Assembly: GCF_033708015.1 (NCBI RefSeq)
Contig: NZ_CP137920.1
Location: forward strand, 372,001-436,000
DNA length: 64,000 nucleotides
DNA from: Proteus vulgaris
Lineage (GTDB): Bacteria > Pseudomonadota > Gammaproteobacteria > Enterobacterales > Enterobacteriaceae
Direction of reading: 5' to 3'
Below the pieces are notes generated by a model. The model made no database searches, had not been told where the DNA came from, and saw only the letters and a list, made by a program, of their open reading frames with translations. Below are positions 56,385-64,000 of the stretch, one piece after another. The stretch's first letter is position 1. Every line of letters starts with the position of its first letter. The translations under genes were made by a program, and so were the position numbers.

Positions 56385-58021
56385 TGCTCCTTAGTGAGTT
56401 AAAGCGCCTCTATCATATTATTCAGGTATTTTTATCTTATGGGCTTGATGAGTTAATTCCTAAACATCGGATTACTTTACCTGCAAGATTAGGATGCCGA
56501 GCACTGTTTTGGATCAAAAATAAACATCCAGAAAAACCATTAGGTGAACGCTTACGACTCGCATTGCAAACATTAGGTCCTGTTTGGATTAAATTAGGCC
56601 AAATGTTATCAACTCGACGTGATCTTTTCCCTCCTCAAATCGCTGATCAGCTCGCTTTATTGCAAGATAAAGTTGCTCCTTTTGATGGTAAGAAAGCACG
56701 ACAATATATTGAAACTTCATTCGGTGGCCCTATCGATCAATGGTTTGATGACTTTGATGAAACGCCTCTCGCTTCCGCTTCTATTGCACAGGTTCACACT
56801 GCAAAATTAAAAGAAAACGGCAAAGAAGTAGTACTCAAGGTTATTCGCCCCGATATTCAACCGGTGATCAAAGCGGATATCCGTTTGATGTATCGTTTGG
56901 CAAATCTATTACCGTTTTTACCTGATGGCCGCCGTTTACGACCCAAAGAGGTGATCCGCGAATACGAAAAAACATTACTTGATGAGCTAAATTTACTGCG
57001 TGAAGCTGCAAATGCGATTCAACTACGCCGTAATTTTGAAAATAGCTCTATGTTGTATATTCCAGAAGTGTATTCAGATTATTGTCATGAAAACGTGATG
57101 GTCATGGAGCGTATTTATGGTATCCCGGTTTCTGATATTGAAGCGTTGAATGCACAAAAGACGAATATGAAGCTTCTTGCTGAGCGTGGCGTAAAAGTTT
57201 TTTTCACTCAGGTATTTAGAGACAGCTTTTTCCATGCTGATATGCATCCTGGTAATGTGTTTATTAGCTATGATCACCCTGAGAATCCCTATTATATCGG
57301 TATTGATTGCGGTATCGTTGGCTCATTAAATAAAGAAGATAAACGCTATTTGGCTGAAAACTTCTTAGCTTTCTTTAACCGTGATTATCGAAAAGTTGCA
57401 GAATTACATGTTGATTCAGGCTGGGTGCCAGCCGATACCAATGTGGAAGATTTTGAATTTGCAATCCGCACTGTATGTGAACCGATTTTTGAAAAACCAC
57501 TTTCTGAGATCTCATTTGGGCATGTGCTACTTAATCTTTTCAATACAGCGCGTCGCTTCAATATGGAAGTACAACCACAGTTAGTTTTACTTCAAAAAAC
57601 ATTGCTTTATGTTGAAGGGCTTGGACGCCAGTTATATCCACAATTGGATTTATGGAAAACGGCAAAACCTTTCTTAGAAGATTGGTTGCATAGTCAAATT
57701 GGTATTACGGCATTAGTGAATGGCATAAAGAGCAAAGCGCCTTACTGGATTGAAAAAATGCCAGAGATACCAGAGTTGGTTTATGATAGTCTGAAGCAAC
57801 ATAAAAATATGAAGTTAACGCTAGATAAATTGACGGAACAAATAGGTTCACAAAGAGTCAAACAGAGACAGTCTCTATTTTTATTGGGTATAGGTACAAC
57901 ACTGTTTTTATGCGGTAGCCTGTTTTTTGTTTCTGGTTTTAAAACATTATTTAGTGTTTTTATCAGTTTAGGTCTTCTTGCATGGATTTTGGGTTGGTTT
58001 AGATCTGGTAATGCACAATAA
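56384..58021 (+). CDS. ubiB: Ubiquinone biosynthesis kinase-like protein UbiB
   Basis: A 545-residue atypical kinase/ATPase of the ABC1/ADCK family. It has the KxGQ motif ([17 protein letters not shown]), AS-rich loop [17 protein letters not shown], catalytic-loop segment [12 protein letters not shown] and two C-terminal membrane helices. It supports coenzyme Q production. Confidence 0.93.
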   Translation: MLLSELKRLYHIIQVFLSYGLDELIPKHRITLPARLGCRALFWIKNKHPEKPLGERLRLALQTLGPVWIKLGQMLSTRRDLFPPQIADQLALLQDKVAPFDGKKARQYIETSFGGPIDQWFDDFDETPLASASIAQVHTAKLKENGKEVVLKVIRPDIQPVIKADIRLMYRLANLLPFLPDGRRLRPKEVIREYEKTLLDELNLLREAANAIQLRRNFENSSMLYIPEVYSDYCHENVMVMERIYGIPVSDIEALNAQKTNMKLLAERGVKVFFTQVFRDSFFHADMHPGNVFISYDHPENPYYIGIDCGIVGSLNKEDKRYLAENFLAFFNRDYRKVAELHVDSGWVPADTNVEDFEFAIRTVCEPIFEKPLSEISFGHVLLNLFNTARRFNMEVQPQLVLLQKTLLYVEGLGRQLYPQLDLWKTAKPFLEDWLHSQIGITALVNGIKSKAPYWIEKMPEIPELVYDSLKQHKNMKLTLDKLTEQIGSQRVKQRQSLFLLGIGTTLFLCGSLFFVSGFKTLFSVFISLGLLAWILGWFRSGNAQ

Positions 58022-58146
58022 AAACACATCAAAGTTTGTCTTTGAGCAAGTTAAAAGATGAATTCGAGATTCCCGAAAATTGAATTCGTTGTATATAATG
58101 GGCACTGTTATTAAGTATAACCCCGAAAATAGTTGAGGAACATAAA

Positions 58147-58416
58147 ATGGGCGGTATTAGCATTTGGCAATTACTCATCATCGCTGTCATCGTTGTCTTA
58201 TTATTTGGTACAAATAAACTGCGCTCATTGGGCTCAGATTTAGGTGCATCAGTAAAAGGCTTTAAAAAAGCGATTGGTGATGAAGCCGCAGATAAAGACA
58301 CCAACAACGCTGAAAAAACAAATAACGACGCAGATTTTGATACTAAAAATTTAGCGCAGAAGACTTCAACAGAAGAGAAGTCTACAACTGAGAGCAAAAA
58401 CAAAGAGCAGGTGTAA
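58147..58416 (+). CDS. tatA: Sec-independent translocase subunit TatA
   Basis: An 89-residue protein. The N-terminal helix ([19 protein letters not shown]) is followed by a hinge and an amphipathic helix ([20 protein letters not shown]), then an acidic polar tail. It forms the pore ring of the Tat system for folded proteins. Operon tatABC, three bases before tatB. Confidence 0.93.
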   Translation: MGGISIWQLLIIAVIVVLLFGTNKLRSLGSDLGASVKGFKKAIGDEAADKDTNNAEKTNNDADFDTKNLAQKTSTEEKSTTESKNKEQV

Positions 58417-58419
58417 ACC

Positions 58420-58935
58420 GTGTTTGACATTGGTTTTAGTCAGCTGCTACTGGTCATGGTGATTGGTCTTGTTTTTCTGGGGCCAGAACGTTTGCCCGTA
58501 GCAGTAAAAACAATTGCTGGCTGGGTAAGGGCGCTACGCTCTTTGGCTGCGAATGTACAAAATGAACTGACTCAAGAACTAAAACTTCAAGAACTTCAAG
58601 AGAGCTTGAAAAAAGTTGAAGAGAAAGCGAATTTGCAAACATTATCGCCAGAGCTGAAAGCGTCTATGGATGAGTTAAAAGAGGCTGCACAGTCTTTAAA
58701 ACAAACTTATCAAGCACCTACAACGCCAGACTCCACGAAAGAGCAGTCTGTAAAAACCGACTCTACGGAACCTTCACCCTCTGATTTAGCCGCACTTGCT
58801 GAAGCTGATGAAGTTAATGATGATGCTAATCGCCATAAACCTGTGGCAGACAGTGTTACAAAGACAGAAGTTCCTGTTACTCAGCCAGTAACAATAGAGA
58901 AAAAAACAACTGATCAGGTCAATGGTGAGCATTAA
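58420..58935 (+). CDS. tatB: Twin-arginine translocase subunit TatB
   Basis: A 171-residue protein with GTG start: helix [20 protein letters not shown], amphipathic part ([20 protein letters not shown]) and a long, charged, Thr- and Ser-rich tail. It helps TatC to receive twin-arginine signals. Confidence 0.93.
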   Translation: MFDIGFSQLLLVMVIGLVFLGPERLPVAVKTIAGWVRALRSLAANVQNELTQELKLQELQESLKKVEEKANLQTLSPELKASMDELKEAAQSLKQTYQAPTTPDSTKEQSVKTDSTEPSPSDLAALAEADEVNDDANRHKPVADSVTKTEVPVTQPVTIEKKTTDQVNGEH

Positions 58936-58938
58936 AAC

Positions 58939-59718
58939 ATGGCAGTAAATGATACCCAACCGCTGATCAGCCATTTAATAGAATTACGCAAGCGTTTGAT
59001 GTATAGCTTGGTGTCAGTTCTTGTGGTTTTTTTAGCGCTGGTTTATTTTTCTAACGATATCTATCAATTAGTCTCGGCTCCATTACTTGAAAAGTTGCCA
59101 CAAGGGTCAAATATGAGTGCGACGGATGTTGCCTCTACATTTTTGACTCCGATTAAATTGACAATCATGGTATCCGTTTTTGCTTCTGTACCTGTCATTC
59201 TTTATCAGGTATGGGCTTTCATCGCACCAGCATTGTATAAACACGAACGCCGCTTAATGCTGCCATTACTTGTTTCAAGTACAGTATTATTCTATCTCGG
59301 TATGGCGTTTGCTTATTTTGTTGTGTTTCCTCTCGCGTTTGGTTTCTTTGTTAATACAACCCCTGAAGGGGTTAATTTCATTCCAGATATCAGTAAATAT
59401 TTAAGTTTCGTCATGACGCTATTTATGGCGTTTGGTGCCGCTTTTGAAGTACCAATTGCGATTATTTTACTGTGCTGGAGTGGTGTAACAACACCTGATG
59501 CGTTAAAGAAAAAACGTCCTTATATTCTTGTGGGTGCCTTTGTCGTTGGTATGGTATTGACACCACCAGATGTTTTTTCTCAAACCTTATTAGCAATACC
59601 TATGTACTTACTGTTTGAAATCGGTGTCATGGTATCGCGCTTCTATGTAGGTAAGGGAAGAAGAACAGAGGATGAAGAAGCTGAGGATGCAGAAACAGAA
59701 GCAGAACAGCAAAAATAA
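58939..59718 (+). CDS. tatC: Twin-arginine translocase subunit TatC
   Basis: The 259-residue protein has six membrane helices and starts [20 protein letters not shown], the signal-peptide binding face. [14 protein letters not shown] and [20 protein letters not shown] are typical. The acidic tail ([16 protein letters not shown]) is longer than usual. In E. coli tatD follows; here a terminator and convergent rfaH come next. Confidence 0.94.
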   Translation: MAVNDTQPLISHLIELRKRLMYSLVSVLVVFLALVYFSNDIYQLVSAPLLEKLPQGSNMSATDVASTFLTPIKLTIMVSVFASVPVILYQVWAFIAPALYKHERRLMLPLLVSSTVLFYLGMAFAYFVVFPLAFGFFVNTTPEGVNFIPDISKYLSFVMTLFMAFGAAFEVPIAIILLCWSGVTTPDALKKKRPYILVGAFVVGMVLTPPDVFSQTLLAIPMYLLFEIGVMVSRFYVGKGRRTEDEEAEDAETEAEQQK

Positions 59719-59750
59719 TTTTAGGGACACACTCCTGAAATAATATGATA

Positions 59751-59780
59751 TTAACCCAGCGATAGCTGGGTTAACTTTTT
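59751..59780. terminator. Bidirectional terminator between tatC and rfaH
   Basis: TTAACCCAGC (59751-59760), loop GATA, GCTGGGTTAA (59765-59774), then CTTTTTC. A 10-bp perfect stem. Confidence 0.85.
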
Positions 59781-60281
59781 CTAACGTGGCTCTTTTTTAA
59801 ATTCTCTATTACTTACCGATTTTTTCACTTCGCTGTTTAAGATATTTAAAAGCAAAATTGAGCGAGCATCGCCATCTGGCTCTTGATAGATGGCTTGTAT
59901 TCCTTGGAAAATACCTTCTGTAATTAACACGCTATCACCACTATGAGGTACATTCTCTTCACTATAAGTGAGAGAAGAAAGCTGAGGTATTTGTAGTGTA
60001 TCAATCACATCTTGAGGAACAGTGACAGGATATTGCCCAAACCGTACAAACGAGTTTACTCCACGCGTTGAGTTAATGGTCGTGGTATGGATCACTTCAG
60101 GATCAAATTCGATAAAAAGGTAATTAGGAAAAAGCGGTTCTGTTACGGTAGTGCGCTTTCCTCTTAATACTTTTTCTAGGGTAACCATTGGTGTAAAACA
60201 GCCCACTTGCTGACGTTCTAAGTGTTCGATAGCTCGAGAAATTTGACCTCGTTTGCAATACAGCAAGTACCAATTTTTCAT
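59781..60281 (-). CDS. rfaH: Transcription antiterminator RfaH
   Basis: A 166-residue NusG paralogue. The NGN domain starts [40 protein letters not shown] follows, then [13 protein letters not shown]-like domain comes after about residue 105 ([18 protein letters not shown]). RfaH binds ops DNA and boosts long operons for LPS, capsule and toxins. Confidence 0.92.
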   Translation of the reverse strand: MKNWYLLYCKRGQISRAIEHLERQQVGCFTPMVTLEKVLRGKRTTVTEPLFPNYLFIEFDPEVIHTTTINSTRGVNSFVRFGQYPVTVPQDVIDTLQIPQLSSLTYSEENVPHSGDSVLITEGIFQGIQAIYQEPDGDARSILLLNILNSEVKKSVSNREFKKEPR

Positions 60282-60522
60282 AATAGAGACAATAGGTTAG
60301 TTAAATTTAATTTAAGCGATGATAGCAAATTTATCATTAAGGTAACAGCTATCTATCAGGGATTAAATAAAAAATAGAGTAACGTAGTTTTATACTGAAA
60401 AAAGAACAGAAAAGCTGTGCTTATACGCAATAAAAGAGCTTGTTTTTGTTACTTTTAATTGGATCTCGGATAGAGGTAACAAGTTGACAAAAAAGTAATG
60501 GTAAAAACAAGAAAAAGCTCTC

Positions 60523-60536
60523 AAGATAATTATCTT
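60523..60536. promoter_or_regulatory. Palindrome before pepE
   Basis: AAGATAATTATCTT is a 14-bp perfect palindrome 35 bases upstream of the pepE start, downstream of a TTGACA (60484-60489). It could be an operator. The binder is unknown. Confidence 0.35.
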
Positions 60537-60570
60537 AGAATTTTGCTCATAATTATAAAGAGGTTCTGTA

Positions 60571-61296
60571 ATGGAAGTTTTTTTATTAAGTAACGGAAAA
60601 ATTGCCGGGGATCCACGTTGGTTAAGCTATGCAAAAGATAATATCGATAGCATGATTAAAAAGCGCGGTATTCGTTCTGCTGTATTAATTGCTTATGCTG
60701 TTATTCGCTCCGATCATGATCAACGTGCTCGTGATTTATCAGACGTATTAGGTATTGAAGTGACTTGTATTGAACATTTTGATTCAGAAGTTGATGCAAT
60801 CAATAATGCAGAATGTATTTTAGTCAGCGGTGGTAATACTTGGTTATTAAACCAAATGCTACACGAGAAAGGATTAGTTGTTCCAATTCAACGCGCAGTA
60901 CGTGAGCGTAATATTCCATATATTGGTTGGAGTGCTGGTTGTAACGTCGCAACACCAACAATTCGTACCACTAATGATATGCCAGTACGTTCCTCGGTTA
61001 TTATGCCTTCATTAGGCCTATTTCCTGTTCAAATCAACCCACATTACATTGATGCTTCTATCAGTGGTCATATGGGTGAAACTCGCGATGAACGTATTGC
61101 AGAGTTTTGTGCAATTAACCCTGAAGAGATTGTTGTAGCTATCCGTGAAGGGAGCTACTTATATATTCAAGGTGAAGAATTACATTATTACAGTGCTAAA
61201 AATGAAGGTTTTAAAATCTTCCAACATGGAAAAACATTCCCTGAACAGTTTGATACTAAATTGCTTTCAGAGTGGGTTCCATTCCGCTGTTTATAA
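60571..61296 (+). CDS. pepE: Dipeptidase E (alpha-aspartyl dipeptidase)
   Basis: A 241-residue S51 peptidase that cleaves Asp-X dipeptides. The nucleophile Ser is in YIGWSAGCNVATPTIRTTND, and VSGGNTWLLNQML and FPVQINPHYIDA carry the other active-site parts. Somewhat longer than E. coli PepE (229). AGAGG stands in front of the start. A terminator follows (61366-61387). Confidence 0.9.
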   Translation: MEVFLLSNGKIAGDPRWLSYAKDNIDSMIKKRGIRSAVLIAYAVIRSDHDQRARDLSDVLGIEVTCIEHFDSEVDAINNAECILVSGGNTWLLNQMLHEKGLVVPIQRAVRERNIPYIGWSAGCNVATPTIRTTNDMPVRSSVIMPSLGLFPVQINPHYIDASISGHMGETRDERIAEFCAINPEEIVVAIREGSYLYIQGEELHYYSAKNEGFKIFQHGKTFPEQFDTKLLSEWVPFRCL

Positions 61297-61365
61297 GTAT
61301 AGTGAACGCAACTAAATAAAAAGCATTGCATTTTAGTGAGTTATGCGTTTAGCTTATAGCGTCTC

Positions 61366-61391
61366 AAAGAGGGCATTAGCCCTCTTTTCTT
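61366..61391 (+). terminator. Terminator of pepE
   Basis: AAAGAGGGC (61366-61374) pairs with GCCCTCTTT (61379-61387) over a four-base loop, followed by TCTTTC. Confidence 0.75.
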
Positions 61392-61413
61392 TCACTCACT
61401 GGCTCGTAAGATT

Positions 61414-62886
61414 ATGATGAAATACCGCGATTTAAGAGATTTTCTTTCATTATTAGAAGAAAAAGGTGAATTAAAACGTATCACCTATGAAATAGATCCC
61501 TACCTTGAAATGACCGAAATAGCGGACCGAACTTTACGTGCCGGTGGGCCAGCGCTGTTGTTTGAAAACCCTAAAGGGTATGATATGCCCGTGCTTTGTA
61601 ACTTATTTGGTACACCAGAACGTGTGGCGATGGGAATGGGGCAAGATGATGTTAAAGCTTTACACGAAGTTGGAAAGTTATTAGCTTTTCTAAAAGAGCC
61701 TGACCCTCCGAAAGGCTTTCGTGATCTTTTTGATAAGTTACCTAAGTTTAAGCAAGTGTTAAATATGCCAACAAAACGCTTGAGTAAAGCCCCTTGTCAG
61801 GAGGTGGTTTTAACAGGTGATGATGTTGATTTAACGAAGATCCCTGTTATGCATTGTTGGCCTGAAGATGCAGCACCGCTGATTACTTGGGGGTTAACAG
61901 TGACCCGAGGCCCATTGAAAGAGCGCCAAAATCTGGGTATTTACCGCCAGCAAGTGCTAGGTAAAAACAAAGTGATTATGCGCTGGTTATCGCATCGTGG
62001 TGGAGCGTTAGATTTTCAAGAGTGGTGCCAAAAACATCCCGGTGAACGATTCCCTGTTTCCGTAGCATTAGGAGCCGATCCAGCCACTATCTTAGGCGCT
62101 GTAACACCTGTACCAGATACCTTATCTGAATATGCATTCGCTGGCTTATTACGAGGTAATAAATCAGAAGTTGTAAAATGTCTTTCAAATGATCTTGAAG
62201 TGCCTGCAAGCGCTGAGATTATCCTTGAAGGTTACATTGAACCCGGCGAATTAGCCCCAGAAGGGCCATATGGTGATCACACAGGATATTATAATGAGAT
62301 TGACGCTTTCCCTGTGTTTACCATTACGCATTTAACGCGCCGTAAAGATGCCATTTATCATTCAACATATACAGGTCGCCCACCTGATGAGCCCGCAGTA
62401 TTAGGTGTTGCGTTGAATGAAGTCCTTGTCCCGATATTACAAAAACAGTTTCCTGAAATTGTTGATTTTTATCTACCTCCTGAAGGGTGTTCTTACCGTT
62501 TAGCTGTTGTGACAATGAAGAAACAGTATGCGGGTCATGCAAAACGCGTCATGATGGGGGTTTGGTCTTATCTACGGCAATTTATGTACACCAAATTTGT
62601 GATTGTTTGCGATGATGATGTCAATGCAAGAGATTGGAAAGATGTCATTTGGGCAATCACGACCAGAATGGATCCTGCGAGAGATACCATTATGATGGAA
62701 AATACGCCTATTGATTATCTCGACTTCGCTTCACCTGTTTCAGGATTAGGATCAAAAATGGGTCTTGATGCGACTAACAAATGGCCAGGTGAGACAGATA
62801 GAGAATGGGGTAGACCTATTGTGATGTCTGATGACGTTAAGCAACGAGTCGATACTATTTGGGAACAGCTCGATATTCTTAAATAA
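61414..62886 (+). CDS. ubiD: 4-hydroxy-3-polyprenylbenzoate decarboxylase
   Basis: A 490-residue prFMN-dependent decarboxylase of ubiquinone synthesis. It aligns with E. coli UbiD nearly end to end ([64 protein letters not shown]). The Glu-rich loop around EGPYGDHTG holds the active-site acid. It is followed 15 bases later by fre, as in E. coli. Confidence 0.95.
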   Translation: MMKYRDLRDFLSLLEEKGELKRITYEIDPYLEMTEIADRTLRAGGPALLFENPKGYDMPVLCNLFGTPERVAMGMGQDDVKALHEVGKLLAFLKEPDPPKGFRDLFDKLPKFKQVLNMPTKRLSKAPCQEVVLTGDDVDLTKIPVMHCWPEDAAPLITWGLTVTRGPLKERQNLGIYRQQVLGKNKVIMRWLSHRGGALDFQEWCQKHPGERFPVSVALGADPATILGAVTPVPDTLSEYAFAGLLRGNKSEVVKCLSNDLEVPASAEIILEGYIEPGELAPEGPYGDHTGYYNEIDAFPVFTITHLTRRKDAIYHSTYTGRPPDEPAVLGVALNEVLVPILQKQFPEIVDFYLPPEGCSYRLAVVTMKKQYAGHAKRVMMGVWSYLRQFMYTKFVIVCDDDVNARDWKDVIWAITTRMDPARDTIMMENTPIDYLDFASPVSGLGSKMGLDATNKWPGETDREWGRPIVMSDDVKQRVDTIWEQLDILK

Positions 62887-62901
62887 TAACAGAGGAACAA
62901 C

Positions 62902-63603
62902 ATGGCAATACTGAATTGTAAAGTCTCACTTGTTGAGCCGATGACAGATACGGTTTATCGGGTGAGATTATTACCTGATGGCGAATTTGATTTTCAGGCT
63001 GGGCAATATCTTTTAGCCGTTATGGATGAACGTGATAAGCGTCCTTTTTCTATTGCATCTATACCTGAAAACAAAGACTTTATTGAACTTCATATTGGTG
63101 CGTCTGAACTCAATCTTTATGCGATGGCAGTGCTTGATGTGATCTTAGAAAAACAGCAGCTTACCATTGATATTCCTCATGGGAATGCGTGGTTTAAAAA
63201 AGAGAGTCAACGTCCTCTATTATTAATTGCTGGCGGTACAGGATTTTCTTATACCCACTCAATTTTATTGGCCGCATTAGCTGAAAATCCACAGCGACCA
63301 ATTACGATTTATTGGGGGGGAAGAGAGCGCGTTCACCTCTATGATCTTAATGAATTACAAGAATTGTCAGAATTACATCCATCTTTAACGGTTGTTCCTG
63401 TGGTCGAGCAACCCGATGAGACTTGGCGAGGCCGAAAAGGGACGGTATTAACGGCAATAAGCGAAGATTTTGGTGATTTATCAGAATATGATATTTACAT
63501 CGCAGGACGTTTTGAGATGGCTAAAATCGCTAGAGATCGTTTTTGTAATGAACGCAATGCAGATAAAACACGCCTATTTAGCGATGCTTTTGAATTTATC
63601 TGA
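62902..63603 (+). CDS. fre: NAD(P)H-flavin reductase
   Basis: The 233-residue enzyme reduces free flavins with NAD(P)[11 protein letters not shown] binds the flavin and [15 protein letters not shown] the nicotinamide nucleotide. Its product supplies reduced flavin for ferric reductases and, indirectly, for prFMN enzymes such as UbiD. GAGGAAC precedes the ATG. Confidence 0.93.
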   Translation: MAILNCKVSLVEPMTDTVYRVRLLPDGEFDFQAGQYLLAVMDERDKRPFSIASIPENKDFIELHIGASELNLYAMAVLDVILEKQQLTIDIPHGNAWFKKESQRPLLLIAGGTGFSYTHSILLAALAENPQRPITIYWGGRERVHLYDLNELQELSELHPSLTVVPVVEQPDETWRGRKGTVLTAISEDFGDLSEYDIYIAGRFEMAKIARDRFCNERNADKTRLFSDAFEFI

Positions 63604-63650
63604 TAAAACGAGAGTACTCTGCTATTTGCTAATTATTTCTTTTTAAACCA

Positions 63651-63677
63651 TAAAAAAAACCCGCCCCTGACGGCGGG
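63651..63677 (-). terminator. Terminator between fre and fadA
   Basis: CCCGCC (63660-63665) and GGCGGG (63672-63677) with an A run on the left, which gives a T run on the minus strand: the end of the fadBA message. Confidence 0.8.
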
Positions 63678-63749
63678 AAAATGGTTTCTAACCATGCAAT
63701 CGAAAAGAATGCTTTTCTAATAATAGAACGTGGATACATAGAATACGTA

Positions 63750-64000
<251 letters not shown>

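Overview
The window looks like chromosome of a Proteus-like member of the Morganellaceae (Enterobacterales). The genome is clearly AT-rich, and many enterobacterial gene blocks keep their usual order: ubiE-ubiJ-ubiB-tatABC next to rfaH, ubiD-fre, bioP/metR/metE, ilvBN behind an ivbL leader, and murQPR. The genus is inferred from protein style and base composition, not from a marker gene.

Region 1 (1 to about 11.9 kb) is a decayed accessory island beside a tRNA-Leu(CAA) gene (849-933). It holds an imperfect second copy of the tRNA 3' end plus its terminator (3063-3122), an integrase remnant and an IS3-family remnant. It also has a complete IS200/IS605-type element (tnpA and tnpB, about 3606-5386) that cuts off a broken PAAR-domain type VI secretion effector gene. 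A second remnant of the same effector family lies at 1040-1443. Small secreted proteins, a C-terminal hsdR fragment and an intact-looking four-gene minus-strand operon (6553-10417) complete the island. The operon encodes a WYL regulator, a glycine-zipper membrane protein, an HNH-plus-membrane protein and a CxxCGxCC protein. It is the best candidate for an undescribed system, possibly defence.

Region 2 (11.9-24.4 kb) is catabolic. A sigma-54 activator faces dpaL, a YgeY-like M20 hydrolase, a D-aminoacylase-like amidohydrolase and an MFS transporter, behind a well-formed -24/-12 promoter. Next come prfH-rtcB2 (ribosome rescue and RNA ligation) with a 15-codon upstream ORF that has a perfect Shine-Dalgarno, and a deoxyribose cluster (deoQ-like repressor, deoC, divergent deoK).

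Region 3 (24.4-35.2 kb) holds murQ-murP-murR plus a coupled TauE/SafE transporter, then an operon of ornithine carbamoyltransferase, carbamate kinase and a YfcC/ArcD-like antiporter. Upstream of that operon is a 33-codon ORF that aligns without gaps to the ornithine-sensing arrest peptide SpeFL. The ivbL-attenuated ilvBN operon closes the region.

Region 4 (35.2-43.2 kb) holds a zinc exporter, an XRE-cupin regulator, two transporters, a frameshifted toxin with a DUF6392 immunity gene, an adenine permease behind three PurR-like boxes, and an acetyltransferase.

Region 5 (43.5-64 kb) is conserved core: a YjcE-type Na+/H+ antiporter, bioP, metR, metE, udp, a tyrosine phosphatase, a DedA protein, rmuC, the ubiquinone and Tat genes, rfaH, pepE, ubiD, fre and the 3' end of fadA.
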